From contig NZ_NMTR01000021.1 in assembly GCF_002549775.1 (NCBI RefSeq), positions 806,001 to 870,000 on the forward strand: a stretch of DNA of 64,000 nucleotides, in the 5' to 3' direction. Position 1 is the stretch's first letter. The number at the start of each line of letters is the position of its first letter. Below are positions 49,174 to 58,697 of this stretch, piece by piece. This DNA comes from Faecalibacterium langellae. GTDB lineage: Bacteria; Bacillota; Clostridia; Oscillospirales; Ruminococcaceae. The translations under genes were made by a program, and so were the position numbers. The notes under the pieces are model-generated. The model did not search any database and was not told where the DNA came from. It saw nothing but the letters and a program-made list of their open reading frames with translations.

Positions 49174-49839
49174 ATGAAAGAAATCGTTGTATACGTTCAC
49201 GGAAAGGGCGGTTCGGCGCAAGAGGCCGAGCATTATAACGCCCTATTCCCTGACCGTGAAGTCATTGGTTTCGACTACCGCGCACAAGCTCCATGGGAAG
49301 CCACGGAGGAATTTCCCGGATTTTTTGCGGCACTGCGGAAACGCGAGGATTCCATCACGCTGGTAGCAAACAGCATTGGTGCGTTTTTCTCTTTGTCCTC
49401 ACTGGATGAAAAATTGGTGGATACCGCTTATTTTATTTCTCCAGTGGTCGATATGGAACAGCTGATTTGCAACATGATGCAATGGGCTGGCGTCTCCGAA
49501 TCCGAACTTGCAGAGAAACTGGAAATTCCCACAACATTTGGCGAAACGCTGTCGTGGAAATATCTCTGCTATGTCCGGGAGCATCCGATTTCATGGAAAA
49601 TCCCTACGTGCATTTTGTATGGGGAAAATGACAATCTGACCTCCAAGGAAACCATAAAGGCCTTTGCGGAAAAAATCAATGCAGAGCTGACCGTTATGCC
49701 TAGCGGAGAGCATTGGTTTCATACGAAAGAACAGCTGCAGTTTTTAGACAACTGGATTTTGAAAAATCAGCCCATGCTTTTGGAAAGAAGATCACAATGC
49801 CGTTCAGGGATACATTTTAAGCGGTGCAAAGTTTTTTGA
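49174..49839 (+). CDS. Small alpha/beta hydrolase
   Basis: 221 residues. Alpha/beta-hydrolase fold with VYVHGKGGSAQEAEHY (HG oxyanion turn, about residue 9), the nucleophile elbow VANSIGAF (Ser at about 67), Asp in YGENDNLT (about 152) and His in SGEHWFH. The elbow has N-x-S-I-G in place of the usual G-x-S-x-G. TTGGAGG precedes the ATG by about 8 nt. The last about 20 residues (Arg/Lys/Cys-rich) may be a read-through extension. The substrate is unknown. Confidence 0.8.
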   Translation: MKEIVVYVHGKGGSAQEAEHYNALFPDREVIGFDYRAQAPWEATEEFPGFFAALRKREDSITLVANSIGAFFSLSSLDEKLVDTAYFISPVVDMEQLICNMMQWAGVSESELAEKLEIPTTFGETLSWKYLCYVREHPISWKIPTCILYGENDNLTSKETIKAFAEKINAELTVMPSGEHWFHTKEQLQFLDNWILKNQPMLLERRSQCRSGIHFKRCKVF

Positions 49840-49873
49840 ACCTGACCCTGACACAATAATACGATATGCCAGA

Positions 49874-49926
49874 CGCAAAGACGCAGAGCAGAACTTGAAA
49901 AAATCAAGCTGCCCTGCGTCTTTTGC
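49874..49926 (+). terminator. Terminator after the hydrolase gene
   Basis: GCAAAGACGCAG...CTTGA pairs with TCAAG...CTGCGTCTTTTGC. Confidence 0.8.
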
Positions 49927-49945
49927 TTTGAGAAAGGATACTTTT

Positions 49946-50209
49946 ATGAACTTTTTGAAAGCTCTTTTTCCGAAAAGAGAAAAATGGATCGAATTTGATA
50001 CGCTGTACTCCATCGAGCGGCTGGAACAGCTGCGCTTCTTCATGGTTGAAAACCATATTCCGTATAAAGTGCGGGCTGCACTGCTCCCGGTGCCGCTGAA
50101 TGCACCGATGCCTTCCTGTGCAGCGTCACGCTCCCTGTGGTATGTTTCCGTACATCCAGAGGACGTGCACCGAGTAGAATATTATCTTCGCACCGAAAGG
50201 AGCTGCTGA
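49946..50209 (+). CDS. Small protein of unknown function (87 residues)
   Basis: ATG 49946 follows GAAAGGA. The product begins with a hydrophobic NFLKALFPKREKWIEFDTLYS and continues LEQLRFFMVENHIPYKVRAALLP...WYVSVHPEDVHRVEYYL. The alternating beta-alpha pattern resembles small DUF2007-like signal-transducing proteins, but I am not certain. A two-codon-spaced membrane protein gene follows, so they are co-expressed. Confidence 0.6.
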   Translation: MNFLKALFPKREKWIEFDTLYSIERLEQLRFFMVENHIPYKVRAALLPVPLNAPMPSCAASRSLWYVSVHPEDVHRVEYYLRTERSC

Positions 50210-50211
50210 GC

Positions 50212-50397
50212 ATGAAAAAATCATCCGTGCGCTTGTTATTGACCGCAGCGGCTCTGCTGCTGATTGCGGGCACCCTTTTCGGATTTGCCCAATCGTGGAT
50301 CTATGCCGGGCTGATCTGGTCGGGCGCATTTGGCTGCCTGGTCGCCGCTTTGAATTTCAGAGACGCGGAGAATGACGATGAACCTCACGAGGATTGA
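50212..50397 (+). CDS. Small membrane protein (61 residues)
   Basis: ATG 50212 follows AAAGGAG by 9 nt. Two hydrophobic segments (RLLLTAAALLLIAGTLFGFA and WIYAGLIWSGAFGCLVAAL) are followed by a short acidic tail (DAENDDEPHED). No family recognised. It is coupled to the preceding small gene. Confidence 0.6.
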   Translation: MKKSSVRLLLTAAALLLIAGTLFGFAQSWIYAGLIWSGAFGCLVAALNFRDAENDDEPHED

Positions 50398-50538
50398 ACT
50401 TTGAGTGTGTGCAAAAATTCGAAAAGATCCATCCTATTGCGAAAGTGTACTGTTCTCTATCAGGACAAACAATCTCGAAGTGGGTTGAACGAACCCATGT
50501 CCAAAATTCACGACTTTGTTAGATTTTCCCTATAAAAC

Positions 50539-50586
50539 AAATAATCCGAACCCATCTCCTATCGGAGACAAGTTCGGATTATTTTT
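50539..50586 (+). terminator. Terminator in the 50.4-50.7 kb gap
   Basis: AATAATCCGAAC pairs with GTTCGGATTATTTTT, with an inner TCTCC-TATC-GGAGA hairpin. A separate TGGGTT-GAACG-AACCCA hairpin lies at 50481-50497. Confidence 0.8.
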
Positions 50587-50625
50587 ATTTGGCAAAGAAC
50601 CGTAATTTTGATAGAAAACCTTAAA

Positions 50626-50678
50626 GGGGGTGCAACTTCGGTTCAGAGGGGGTGCAGTTCTCAATTTAGGGGGGTGCA
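50626..50678. repeat. Three direct repeats of GGGGGTGCA with 22-bp spacing
   Basis: Copies start at 50626, 50648 and 50670. The spacing is two helical turns. No gene lies between them. They resemble the multiple terminal repeats at transposon ends of IS21 type; that is inference. Confidence 0.6.
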
Positions 50679-50714
50679 TTTATCGTGACGGAGCATGGAA
50701 CACCTCTCTGCTAT

Positions 50715-51233
50715 TCACTCTCCCACTATAATGCTCAGTGTGGTTCCAATATCTGCATCAATGCAGATCGCCTGCCGATCTATCTCCTGCGGACAAACTG
50801 CTTGCCCTTGATTGATACAGGCATAAGTGGCATGGGAGTTCTTCGCCGTCATCTGCCAGAAGGGGTACTTGATGATGACCGGCGTATTGTAGCCTACACC
50901 CAGTTCCAGAAAGAGAATGCTCTGCCCACTTCTGGTGCGGAGAAAGTTCTCATACCGCTCCGCTGCTCTGTGCCAGCCTTCGTCTTCCACAAAGGTATCA
51001 TCGCAGCGGAGATTCATGGTCATAGGCTTGCCACAGTGAGGGCAGACCGGCAGAAGTTCAGATGGTATTTTCATATTTTCCTGCCGCTTGACCATTTCAC
51101 GGATCACGGCTTCGTTATCGAAAGTCTCCTGACAGCACGGCTCACTGCATTGGAACAGGCCGTAATCTCCTTGCGTATAGAACAGCCGCTTTTTATCAAA
51201 GCCAGCCTTCTGAAAACAGTGGTCTACATTGGT
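50715..51233 (-). pseudogene. C-terminal remnant of a Sir2 family (SirTM-like) NAD-dependent protein
   Basis: A continuous frame of 172 codons begins at TNVDHCFQKAGFDKKRLFYTQGDY and runs to a normal stop. It includes the zinc cysteines (FQCSEPCC and VCPHCGKP) and FVEDEGWHRAAERYENFL. The missing first about 110 residues hold the NAD-binding GAGxS motif, so it cannot be active. The conserved NVDH motif has an aberrant left side (RICR), marking the break. SirTM proteins normally sit beside a macrodomain and lipoyl genes; none are here. Confidence 0.75.
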
Positions 51234-51373
51234 TCGGCATATTCGAAGTCTTCACCCTTCAGGAATACATTGACCTTATGCTCTTCTCCATCGCCGATTA
51301 CATAGACGCGGTCAATAATGACCTTTAGAGTAGAGATCACTTTGCCGACCTCTATGTCGTTATATGTACTCAC
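51224..51373 (-). CDS. Small frame with RBS, unrecognised; possible tail of a mobile-element protein
   Basis: 49 codons from GTG 51373 to TAG 51224, with AACGGAG 8 nt upstream. Sequence STYNDIEVGKVISTLKVIID... then VYVIGDGEEHKVNVFLKG. It overlaps the broken left end of the sirtuin remnant by 10 bases in another frame. The beta-strand-rich end resembles the C-terminus of large serine recombinases, but this is only an impression. Confidence 0.4.
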   Translation of the reverse strand: MSTYNDIEVGKVISTLKVIIDRVYVIGDGEEHKVNVFLKGEDFEYAEPM

Positions 51374-51386
51374 TGTAATTTCTCCG

Positions 51387-52314
51387 TTAGCAACTTTCAA
51401 AATAGCGATTGATGTCCGCTATAATCTCCCTCTCGCCCTCGCGCCCTTCTTTCAGGAACGTGAACATTGGATAAGCGTGCGGCATACCCTCTTTTATTTT
51501 GATCTCATAATCCTTCACCCCGCAGCGGATGAAGGATTTTTCATAATCCGGCGCGATTCCGGCAAAAACCTCATCTCCGCCAAAGTACATGATGATTTTA
51601 GGGAAGCCTGTGTAATCGTCCTCATCCGCCTTGCCGAGAATGTACTGCGGAAGATCTCCGTTCGGGTTATAATACTTTACCATCGTCTCAAACATATCCC
51701 AGTGGAGGATCGGATCGCGGGAATCAATCCCTCTCATCCGCGTTTTCGCATCCTCGCTCATCAATAGTCCTGACACAGAAACGGGTAGCATCAGTCCCGG
51801 CATGGGAAGCTCTGGATATTTTTTAACCATGTGCCGTCCTGCCTGCATCAGGACATCCGCGCCGCCGGAAATTCCAAGCCAGACGATGTTCTCCGCAGGA
51901 AACCTTTTCAGCATCTTCTCATGCAGTCGAATAGTAAACTCCGTTTCGTCCATAAGATCATAGTCCGGCAGCAGCGGATAAAGCGGTATCCAGAGCTCCG
52001 CTCCTGTTCCCTCAATATAATTCCTGATAGACCCCCTATACGGAAGCTGCCATCGCCTCGATCCACCGCCGGGGAAGTACACAACCGCGCAATCCGGCTT
52101 GGTTCCGGTCTTTTTTTCCCACGATGACGTGAAATCCGTCCATTATTTCGTCCCGAAACTCAAATCCCTTGATTTTCGGAAGAGAAAACTTGAATTTTCG
52201 CTGGATGTCATAGGATGCCTGCTTAAACTCCTCATAGGACTCCTCTTTGTGAAGGGAACTGCCCTTCACCACCGTCTTTACGATTGGTTTTAATATACTA
52301 TATAGAAGGCTCAT
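51387..52314 (-). pseudogene. Frameshifted alpha/beta hydrolase (acetyl-esterase-like)
   Basis: The N-terminal frame (MSLLYSILKPIVKTVVKG...DGFHVIVGKK) and the rest (VYFPGGGSRRWQLPYRG...LGISGGADVLMQAG...ISGG elbow Ser...EGMPHAYPMF) belong to one gene, split by one extra A in a run of seven (52111-52117). With six A the frame joins as GKKTGTKPDCAVVYFPGGG. The oxyanion GGG, the G-x-S-x-G elbow and the late His are present, so the uncorrected protein is broken only at this point. It could be an assembly error, a real mutation or slippage. Confidence 0.75.
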
Positions 52315-52506
52315 CCTATATCACCACTTTCATTCATCCAGCGTTAGTCATTTCTAACCATTATAACACTGTCCTTCAGAAAAAGCAAGACGTTCTCGCA
52401 TGTTTTTGATGGGACTTATTTCAATAAAAGCGGCTGCGAAGGTTTTGCTTATAAAATGAAAATGGAGGCAGGAACGGCACTAATTAGACCAGATAAAACC
52501 GCCCGC

Positions 52507-52530
52507 ATTGTGGTCAAAATTGTGGTCAAA
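52507..52530. repeat. 12-bp tandem direct repeat near tRNA-Pro
   Basis: ATTGTGGTCAAA occurs twice in a row. It lies in the 52315-52555 stretch, which has no intact gene. Some phage integrases end in similar repeated codons next to a tRNA; here only such a tail could remain. Confidence 0.4.
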
Positions 52531-52554
52531 ACCAAATGAGGTCAGCCCACAAAC

Positions 52555-52596
52555 GAAAAAAATCCAACGATTTCTAACGTGAAATCGTTGGATTTT
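52555..52596 (-). terminator. Terminator of tRNA-Pro
   Basis: AATCCAACGATTTC pairs with GAAATCGTTGGATT and is followed leftward by TTTTT, directly after the CCA end. Confidence 0.9.
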
Positions 52597-52674
52597 TGGT
52601 CCGAGTGGCGAGAATCGAACTCACGGCCTCTTGAACCCCATTCAAGCGCGCTACCAAAACTGCGCTACACCCGG
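52597..52674 (-). tRNA. tRNA-Pro (anticodon GGG), CCA encoded
   Basis: Leftward sequence begins CCGGGTGTAGCGCAG. The acceptor pairs CCGGGTG/CACTCGG (one G-T), D stem GCGC/GCGC, anticodon stem CTTGA/TCAAG around loop ATGGGGT (anticodon GGG), and T arm with GTTCGATTC. The discriminator is A and the CCA end is in the DNA. Confidence 0.95.
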
Positions 52675-52718
52675 ATATCGTCCTCTGCCTCCCTACCGAA
52701 GCATCGGCGACAAGAAAT

Positions 52719-52747
52719 ATTATACTCAGATGCAGTGGTTTTGTCAA
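52719..52747 (-). promoter_or_regulatory. Consensus promoter of tRNA-Pro
   Basis: Leftward TTGACA (52742-52747), 17-nt spacer, TATAAT (52719-52724), a full consensus match. Confidence 0.95.
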
Positions 52748-52811
52748 CCGCTTTTTTGAATTTTTTCGTGTTTTTTGAAGAAAAGTCTGATTTATACGCA
52801 CATACGCCGTT

Positions 52812-55673
52812 TTATTTGCCCTGCTCCGCCTGCAGCTGCTTATCTTTTTCCAGCAGCGGTTTCAGGTACTGGCCGGTAAAGCTGCCGGGCACCTCGGCCA
52901 CCTGCTCAGGGGTGCCCTCGGCCACGATCTCACCGCCGGCGCTGCCGCCCTCGGGGCCGAGATCAATGATGTGGTCGGCACACTTGATGAGATCCAGGTT
53001 GTGCTCGATGACGATGACGGTGTTGCCCGCGTCCACCAGCTTCTGCAGCACCTCGATCAGTCGGTGCACATCTGCGATGTGCAGGCCGGTGGTGGGCTCG
53101 TCGAGGATATACACCGTCTTGCCGGTGCTGCGGCGGGCCAGCTCATTGGCCAGCTTCACACGCTGGGCTTCGCCACCGGAAAGGGTGGTGGCGCTCTGCC
53201 CCAAGGTGACGTAGCCAAGACCCACGTCCAGCAGCGTTTGCAGCTTGCGGGCGATCTTGGGCTGGTTGGCAAAGAACACCACCGCTTCCTCCACGGTCAT
53301 GTTCAGCACATCCGCAATGGTCTTTTCCTTATACTTTACTTCCAGCGTTTCCCGGTTGTAGCGCGCGCCCTTGCACACCTCGCAGGGCACATATACATCC
53401 GGCAAAAAGTGCATCTCGATCTGCAGAATGCCGTTGCCCTCGCAGGCTTCGCAGCGACCGCCCTTGACGTTGAAACTGAACCGCCCCGGGCCGTAGCCGC
53501 GCATCTTGGCGTCCTGCGTCTGGGAAAATACGGTGCGGATATCGTTGAACACGCCGGTGTAGGTGGCGGGGTTGGAGCGTGGGGTGCGGCCGATGGGCTG
53601 CTGGTCGATGCCGATGACCTTATCCACGAACTCCAGCCCCTCTACCCCATCGCACTTGCCGGCGCGGGAGCGGGCACCGTTCAGTTCGCTGGCCAGCGTT
53701 TTGTACAGGATCTCGTTGATGAGGCTGGACTTGCCCGAACCGGAAATGCCGGTGACGCAGATGAACTCCCCCAGCGGGAAGCTGACATCGATATTGCGCA
53801 GGTTGTTTTCCCGTGCGCCCTTTACGGTCAGGCAGTGACCGTTGCCGGTGCGGCGGGTCTGGGGCACTGCAATGCGCTTGCGGCCGGAGAGATAGTCGCC
53901 GGTAATGCTGCGCTTGGCCTTGCAGATATCCTTTACGCTGCCTGCGGCCACGATCTCGCCGCCGTGCACGCCGGCACCCGGGCCCACGTCCACGATATAA
54001 TCTGCGCTGCGCATGGTGTCCTCATCGTGCTCCACCACAATGACCGTATTGCCAAGGTCGCGCAGATTTTTGAGCGTAGCAATCAGCTTGTCGTTGTCGC
54101 GCTGGTGCAGGCCGATGCTGGGCTCATCCAGCACATACAGCACACCGGAAAGGGCGCTGCCGATCTGGGTGGTCAGGCGGATGCGCTGGCTCTCACCGCC
54201 GGACAGCGTGCCCGCCGACCGGGCCAGCGTGAGGTAATCCAGACCCACGCTCTGCAAAAACTGCAGGCGGTTCTTGATCTCCTTCATGATCTGGCCGCCG
54301 ATCTGGCGCTGCTTTTCGGTCAGATTCGGCTCATTTTCCTTGATGAACGCCAGCTCATCCCGGATGGACATCTCGCAGAAGTCGCTGATGTTCTTATCGC
54401 CGATGGTCACGGCCAGCACCACCGGTTTCAGACGCTTGCCGTGGCAGTCCGGGCACTCCACACCGGACATGAAGCTGCCGATCTCCTCTTTCATCCACTC
54501 GCTGTTGGTCTCGCGGAAGCGGCGCTCCAGATTCTCCACGATGCCCTCAAACGTGTTGTAGTATACACCGCTGCCGAACTCGTTGGTGCGGTGCATCTCG
54601 ATCTTCTCGCCATTGGTGCCGTAGAGCAGGGCGTTGACGGCTTCGGTGCTCATATCTTTGATGGGCGTATCCAGCGTGAAACCGTACTTTTTCCCAAGGC
54701 CTAGGTAGTACATCTCGCTCACAGAGCCTTCTGCATAATACCAGCCGCTGGCCTTGATGGCACCCTCGCGGATGGACAGGTTCCGGTTGGGCAGGATGCG
54801 CTCCTCATCCACTCGCATGAAGGTGCCAAGGCCGGTGCACTTTTCGCAGGCACCCAGCGGATTATTAAAGGAGAACAGCCGAGGTGACAGGTCGCTGATG
54901 GAGATGCCGTGTTCCGGGCAGGCAAAGTTCTGGCTGAAGGTCATGCACTCGCCGCCGATGACATCCACCTCAGCGATGCCGCCGGTGAGGGCCAGCGCCG
55001 TCTCCAGCGAATCCGCCAGACGGCCCCGGATGCCCTTGCGCAGGGCAAGGCGGTCCACGACGATCTCCACCGTGTGCTTGATGTTCTTTTCCAGTTTAAT
55101 CTCCTCGTCGAGATCGTACATGTTGCCGTCAATTTTCACACGGGCATAGCCGCCGCGGCGGGCGGCATCCAGCTCCTTCTGCTGGGTGCCCTTGCGCTGG
55201 CGCACCACCGGGGCCAGCACCTGAAACTTCGTGCCTTCGTCCAGTTTCAGCACTGCATCCACCATCTCGTCCACGGTCTGCTGGCTGATGACCCGCCCGC
55301 ACACCGGGCAGTGGGGCACGCCCACGCGGGCATACAGCAGGCGCAGGTAATCGTAGATCTCGGTCACGGTGCCCACGGTGGAGCGGGGGTTGTGACTGGT
55401 GGTCTTCTGGTCGATGGAGATGGCCGGTGAAAGGCCTGTGATCTCGTCCACATCGGGCTTGTCCATGCGGCCCAAGAACATACGGGCATAGCTGGACAGG
55501 CTCTCCACATAGCGGCGCTGACCGTCGGCGTAGATGGTGTCGAAAGCAAGGCTCGACTTGCCCGAACCGGAAAGGCCGGTCATGACGATCAGCTTTTCCC
55601 GCGGGAGGGTCAGGCTGACATTTTTCAGGTTGTGCTCGCGGGCACCTTTGATGACGATCTTATCGTTTGCCAA
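52812..55673 (-). CDS. uvrA: Excinuclease ABC subunit A
   Basis: 953 residues. UvrA finds bulky DNA lesions and loads UvrB. It shows two ABC ATPase modules: Walker [13 protein letters not shown] (about residue 31) and [11 protein letters not shown] (about 635), with ABC signatures LSGGESQR and LSGGEAQR, and zinc fingers (CPVC...; CEACEGNG...CEVCKG). The start is TTG at 55673, giving [19 protein letters not shown], with AGGGAG about 10 nt upstream; the frame is open further but without an RBS. The start lies inside the end of uvrB (14-nt overlap), so uvrBA is one coupled operon. Confidence 0.97.
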   Translation of the reverse strand: MANDKIVIKGAREHNLKNVSLTLPREKLIVMTGLSGSGKSSLAFDTIYADGQRRYVESLSSYARMFLGRMDKPDVDEITGLSPAISIDQKTTSHNPRSTVGTVTEIYDYLRLLYARVGVPHCPVCGRVISQQTVDEMVDAVLKLDEGTKFQVLAPVVRQRKGTQQKELDAARRGGYARVKIDGNMYDLDEEIKLEKNIKHTVEIVVDRLALRKGIRGRLADSLETALALTGGIAEVDVIGGECMTFSQNFACPEHGISISDLSPRLFSFNNPLGACEKCTGLGTFMRVDEERILPNRNLSIREGAIKASGWYYAEGSVSEMYYLGLGKKYGFTLDTPIKDMSTEAVNALLYGTNGEKIEMHRTNEFGSGVYYNTFEGIVENLERRFRETNSEWMKEEIGSFMSGVECPDCHGKRLKPVVLAVTIGDKNISDFCEMSIRDELAFIKENEPNLTEKQRQIGGQIMKEIKNRLQFLQSVGLDYLTLARSAGTLSGGESQRIRLTTQIGSALSGVLYVLDEPSIGLHQRDNDKLIATLKNLRDLGNTVIVVEHDEDTMRSADYIVDVGPGAGVHGGEIVAAGSVKDICKAKRSITGDYLSGRKRIAVPQTRRTGNGHCLTVKGARENNLRNIDVSFPLGEFICVTGISGSGKSSLINEILYKTLASELNGARSRAGKCDGVEGLEFVDKVIGIDQQPIGRTPRSNPATYTGVFNDIRTVFSQTQDAKMRGYGPGRFSFNVKGGRCEACEGNGILQIEMHFLPDVYVPCEVCKGARYNRETLEVKYKEKTIADVLNMTVEEAVVFFANQPKIARKLQTLLDVGLGYVTLGQSATTLSGGEAQRVKLANELARRSTGKTVYILDEPTTGLHIADVHRLIEVLQKLVDAGNTVIVIEHNLDLIKCADHIIDLGPEGGSAGGEIVAEGTPEQVAEVPGSFTGQYLKPLLEKDKQLQAEQGK

Positions 55674-57717
55674 GGTATTTTCTCCCTTTTCGTTGTGTCT
55701 GTGAATGGTTCTGTTTGCGCTCCGTCTCGGCGGCAGAGTCCACGGTGGGGTTCTCGCCCCGGCGCAAGCGGTCGATCTGATCACGCAGGAAGGCCGCGTG
55801 CTCGAACTCCAACAGCTTTGCCGCTTCCTTCATCTCGCGGGTCAGGCGCTCAATGGCGGCTTCCCGCTCCAGTTTGCCCATGCGGCGGGTGTTGAGCTTG
55901 GCGTTCTCAGCCTTATCGCTGATCTCGATGCTGTCCGCAATGGCTTTAACGATGGTCTTGGGCACGATGCCGTGCTCCTGATTGTAGGCCATCTGAATGG
56001 CGCGGCGGCGCTCGGTCTCGGTGATGGCGCGGTCCATGCTGTCGGTGACCACGTCCGCATACATGATAACAAGGCCCTCGGCGTTGCGGGCAGCGCGGCC
56101 AATGGTCTGGATGAGGCTGGTCTCGCTGCGCAGGAAACCTTCTTTATCGGCGTCCAGAATGGCCACAAGGCTCACTTCGGGCAGGTCGAGGCCTTCACGC
56201 AGAAGGTTGATGCCCACCACTACGTCGATGGAGCCCAGACGCAGGTCCTTGATGATCTCCATGCGCTCAAAGGTGTCCACCTCGTGGTGCATATACTTGA
56301 CCTTGATGCCCTGCTCGGTGAGATAATCGGTCAGGTCCTCGGCCATCTTTTTGGTCAGAGTGGTCACCAGAACGCGCTCGTGCCGCTCGATGCGGGTGTT
56401 GATCTCGCCCAACAGGTCCACCACCTGCCCTTCCACCGGGCGCACCGAAATGAGCGGGTCCAGCAGACCGGTGGGCCGGATGACCTGCTGGGCCACCTGG
56501 GTACTGTTCTGGCGCTCATAGTCGCCGGGGGTAGCCGAGACGAAGATCATCTGGTTGAGCTTGGACTCCACTTCCTCAAACTTCAGCGGGCGGTTGTCGA
56601 ACGCCGACGGCAGACGGAAGCCGTACTCCACCAGCGTCTTTTTGCGGGCGTAGTCGCCGCCGTACATGGCGCGCACCTGCGGCAGAGTGACGTGGCTCTC
56701 GTCCACGAACAGCAGGAAATCGTCCGGGAAATAATCCAGCAGGGTGGTCGGCATACTGCCCGGCGCGCGGCCGGAGAGCACCGCCGAATAGTTCTCGATG
56801 CCCTTGCACATGCCCACCTCGTTGAGCATCTCGATGTCGTAATTGGTGCGCTGGGCGATGCGCTGAGCCTCGATGAGCTTGCCCTCGGCGGTGAACTGCT
56901 TCACCTGCGCATCACACTCGGCGCGGATCTTTTCCAGCGCTGCGGCCTTTTTCTCGGCGCTGACAATATAGTGGCTGGCCGGGAAGATGGCCACATGCTT
57001 CACCACGTTCTGCTTCGCGCCGGTAAGCGGATTGAACTCGGTGATGCGGTCGATCTCGTCCCCGAAGAACTCCACCCGGATGGCAAGCTCGCTCATATAG
57101 GCAAGGTAAATGTCCACGATATCGCCGTGCACCCGGAACTTATTGCGTACAAAATTCACGTCGTTGCGCTCATACTGCAGTGTCACCAGCTTCTGGCACA
57201 GCTCGTCCCGCTCCATCTGCATCCCGGGCCGCAGGCTGATGACCATGCTGCGGTAGTCGATAGGGTCACCCAGCGAGTAGATGCAGGATACCGACGCCAC
57301 AATGATGACATCCCGCCGCTCGGAAAGGGCCGCCGTGGCCGAGTGGCGCAGGCGGTCGATCTCGTCGTTGATGGCACTGTCCTTTTCAATATAGGTGTCG
57401 GTGCTGGGAATATAGGCTTCCGGCTGGTAGTAGTCGTAGTAGCTGACGAAGTACTCCACCGCGTTGTTCGGGAAGAAGGACCGGAACTCGGTGCACAGCT
57501 GGGCCGCCAGTGTTTTGTTATGCGCCAGCACCAGTGTGGGCCGGTTGCACTGGGCAATGACGTTGGCCATGGTGAAGGTCTTGCCGCTGCCGGTGACGCC
57601 AAGCAGAGTCTGGCAGCGGTCCCCCCGCTCTACGCCCTTTACCAGTGTTTCAATGGCCTGCGGCTGGTCGCCGGTGGGCTGGTAAGAGGATACCAGTTCA
57701 AATTTTTCGTCTGCCAT
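55660..57717 (-). CDS. uvrB: Excinuclease ABC subunit B
   Basis: 685 residues. UvrB verifies DNA damage and recruits UvrC. It has the Walker [11 protein letters not shown] (about 39), the damage-wedging beta-hairpin [10 protein letters not shown] (about 95), DEAD-like box DESH, helicase motifs V and VI ([23 protein letters not shown]), and the C-terminal UVR domain that binds UvrC ([24 protein letters not shown]). The ATG at 57717 follows GAGGAGAGGG. A near-consensus promoter is found 60 nt upstream. No LexA-type box is recognised. Confidence 0.97.
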   Translation of the reverse strand: MADEKFELVSSYQPTGDQPQAIETLVKGVERGDRCQTLLGVTGSGKTFTMANVIAQCNRPTLVLAHNKTLAAQLCTEFRSFFPNNAVEYFVSYYDYYQPEAYIPSTDTYIEKDSAINDEIDRLRHSATAALSERRDVIIVASVSCIYSLGDPIDYRSMVISLRPGMQMERDELCQKLVTLQYERNDVNFVRNKFRVHGDIVDIYLAYMSELAIRVEFFGDEIDRITEFNPLTGAKQNVVKHVAIFPASHYIVSAEKKAAALEKIRAECDAQVKQFTAEGKLIEAQRIAQRTNYDIEMLNEVGMCKGIENYSAVLSGRAPGSMPTTLLDYFPDDFLLFVDESHVTLPQVRAMYGGDYARKKTLVEYGFRLPSAFDNRPLKFEEVESKLNQMIFVSATPGDYERQNSTQVAQQVIRPTGLLDPLISVRPVEGQVVDLLGEINTRIERHERVLVTTLTKKMAEDLTDYLTEQGIKVKYMHHEVDTFERMEIIKDLRLGSIDVVVGINLLREGLDLPEVSLVAILDADKEGFLRSETSLIQTIGRAARNAEGLVIMYADVVTDSMDRAITETERRRAIQMAYNQEHGIVPKTIVKAIADSIEISDKAENAKLNTRRMGKLEREAAIERLTREMKEAAKLLEFEHAAFLRDQIDRLRRGENPTVDSAAETERKQNHSQTQRKGRKYLGKR

Positions 57718-57777
57718 CTTCCCTCTCCTCTCCGGCCCTCGCGCAAAGAACCACAATCAGTTGTATTTCACGCTATG

Positions 57778-57806
57778 ATTATAGCACAGCAGTTTTATAA
57801 TGTAAA
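57778..57806 (-). promoter_or_regulatory. Sigma-A promoter of uvrBA
   Basis: Leftward TTTACA (57801-57806), 17-nt spacer ending TGC, TATAAT (57778-57783). Confidence 0.9.
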
Positions 57807-57828
57807 CAGTTTTTTGTTGTCCGACCCG

Positions 57829-58548
57829 TCAGGGCCAGAACAGCGTGCCGGTCTTGAAATCGAAGATGGGCAGGCGGTTCGCATCCCGCATGGAGAAATA
57901 CTCGGTATCTGTCAGGATGAAGTGGTCCAGCAGATGAATTTTCACCAGGCCCAGCGCCCGGGCGATGCTGCCGGTGGCGTCCATGTCTTCCATGGAGGGC
58001 AGCGCCACGCCGTTGGGGTGGTTGTGGCAGAGCACCACAGCATCGGTTCCGCCTTTGATGGCCGCCGCTACCACATCCTTGATGTCCAGGCTCACCCGGT
58101 CGGAGGTGCCTTCCCGCAGCCAGACGGCGGCACGCACCCGCCTGCGGCTGTCCAGACTGACCAGCATGGCGCGCTCGTAGTCCGACCAGGCGAACTTTGC
58201 CATCAGGTAGCTGCCCATCTGCTCGGTGGTCTTGATGCAGCGGGTGGTGCTGGTGCGGCTGCGGCCATAGTAGCGGCAGATCTGCGGCAGCAGATGCAGC
58301 ATCCGGGCACTGGCCGGGCCCACACCCTCCACGGTGCACAGTTCTTCCTCGCTGGCCTCCAGCACGGCGGCAAAATCGCCGAAGCGGTCGATCAGGTCGT
58401 GGGCGATGCCGTTGGTGTCCTTCTGCGCATTGGTCAGGTAGAGGATGTACTCCAGCGCTTCGTGCTCAGCCAGGCTGTCCAGCCCGTAGTTCTGCACCCG
58501 CTCCCGCATCCGCTGGCGGTGGCCCTTGTGCCGTTTTTGTTCTGCCAT
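57829..58548 (-). CDS. radC: RadC-family JAB domain protein
   Basis: 239 residues. An N-terminal helix-hairpin-helix-like region (about 1-100; VEGVGPASARML) precedes the JAB/MPN metal domain with the motif HNHPNGVALPSMEDMDATG (H-x-H-x10-D). The old link to DNA repair was withdrawn; a nuclease or genome-maintenance role is possible. The ATG at 58548 follows AAAAGGAGAACC. It is next to uvrBA but on its own, with the uvrBA promoter in between. Confidence 0.94.
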   Translation of the reverse strand: MAEQKRHKGHRQRMRERVQNYGLDSLAEHEALEYILYLTNAQKDTNGIAHDLIDRFGDFAAVLEASEEELCTVEGVGPASARMLHLLPQICRYYGRSRTSTTRCIKTTEQMGSYLMAKFAWSDYERAMLVSLDSRRRVRAAVWLREGTSDRVSLDIKDVVAAAIKGGTDAVVLCHNHPNGVALPSMEDMDATGSIARALGLVKIHLLDHFILTDTEYFSMRDANRLPIFDFKTGTLFWP

Positions 58549-58637
58549 GACGGTTCTCCTTTTCTGGTTCGTTCCTTATAATAGTACCCATTTTGCCGCC
58601 AGAACTCAAGGCTTGCGGGAAAATATATTTTTGCGCG

Positions 58638-58666
58638 TTGACTTGCAGCAGATGCTGTATTACTAT
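58638..58666 (+). promoter_or_regulatory. Promoter of the RluA-PAS-CAT operon
   Basis: TTGACT (58638-58643), 17-nt spacer, TACTAT (58661-58666). Confidence 0.75.
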
Positions 58667-58697
58667 AAAAGTACACTTTATAGATTGAGGAACACTT

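Noticed and set aside
50626-50678. CRISPR array
   Set aside because: The repeats are only 9 bp, with three copies and 13-nt spacers, and no cas genes. No other array-like pattern was seen in the window.
50685-51305. Rightward open frame of about 200 codons over the sirtuin remnant
   Set aside because: The opposite strand carries clear sirtuin motifs in one continuous frame, so this one is its shadow.
57720-57830. LexA (SOS) box at the uvrBA promoter
   Set aside because: No CGAAC-N4-GTTCG-type palindrome is found near the promoter.
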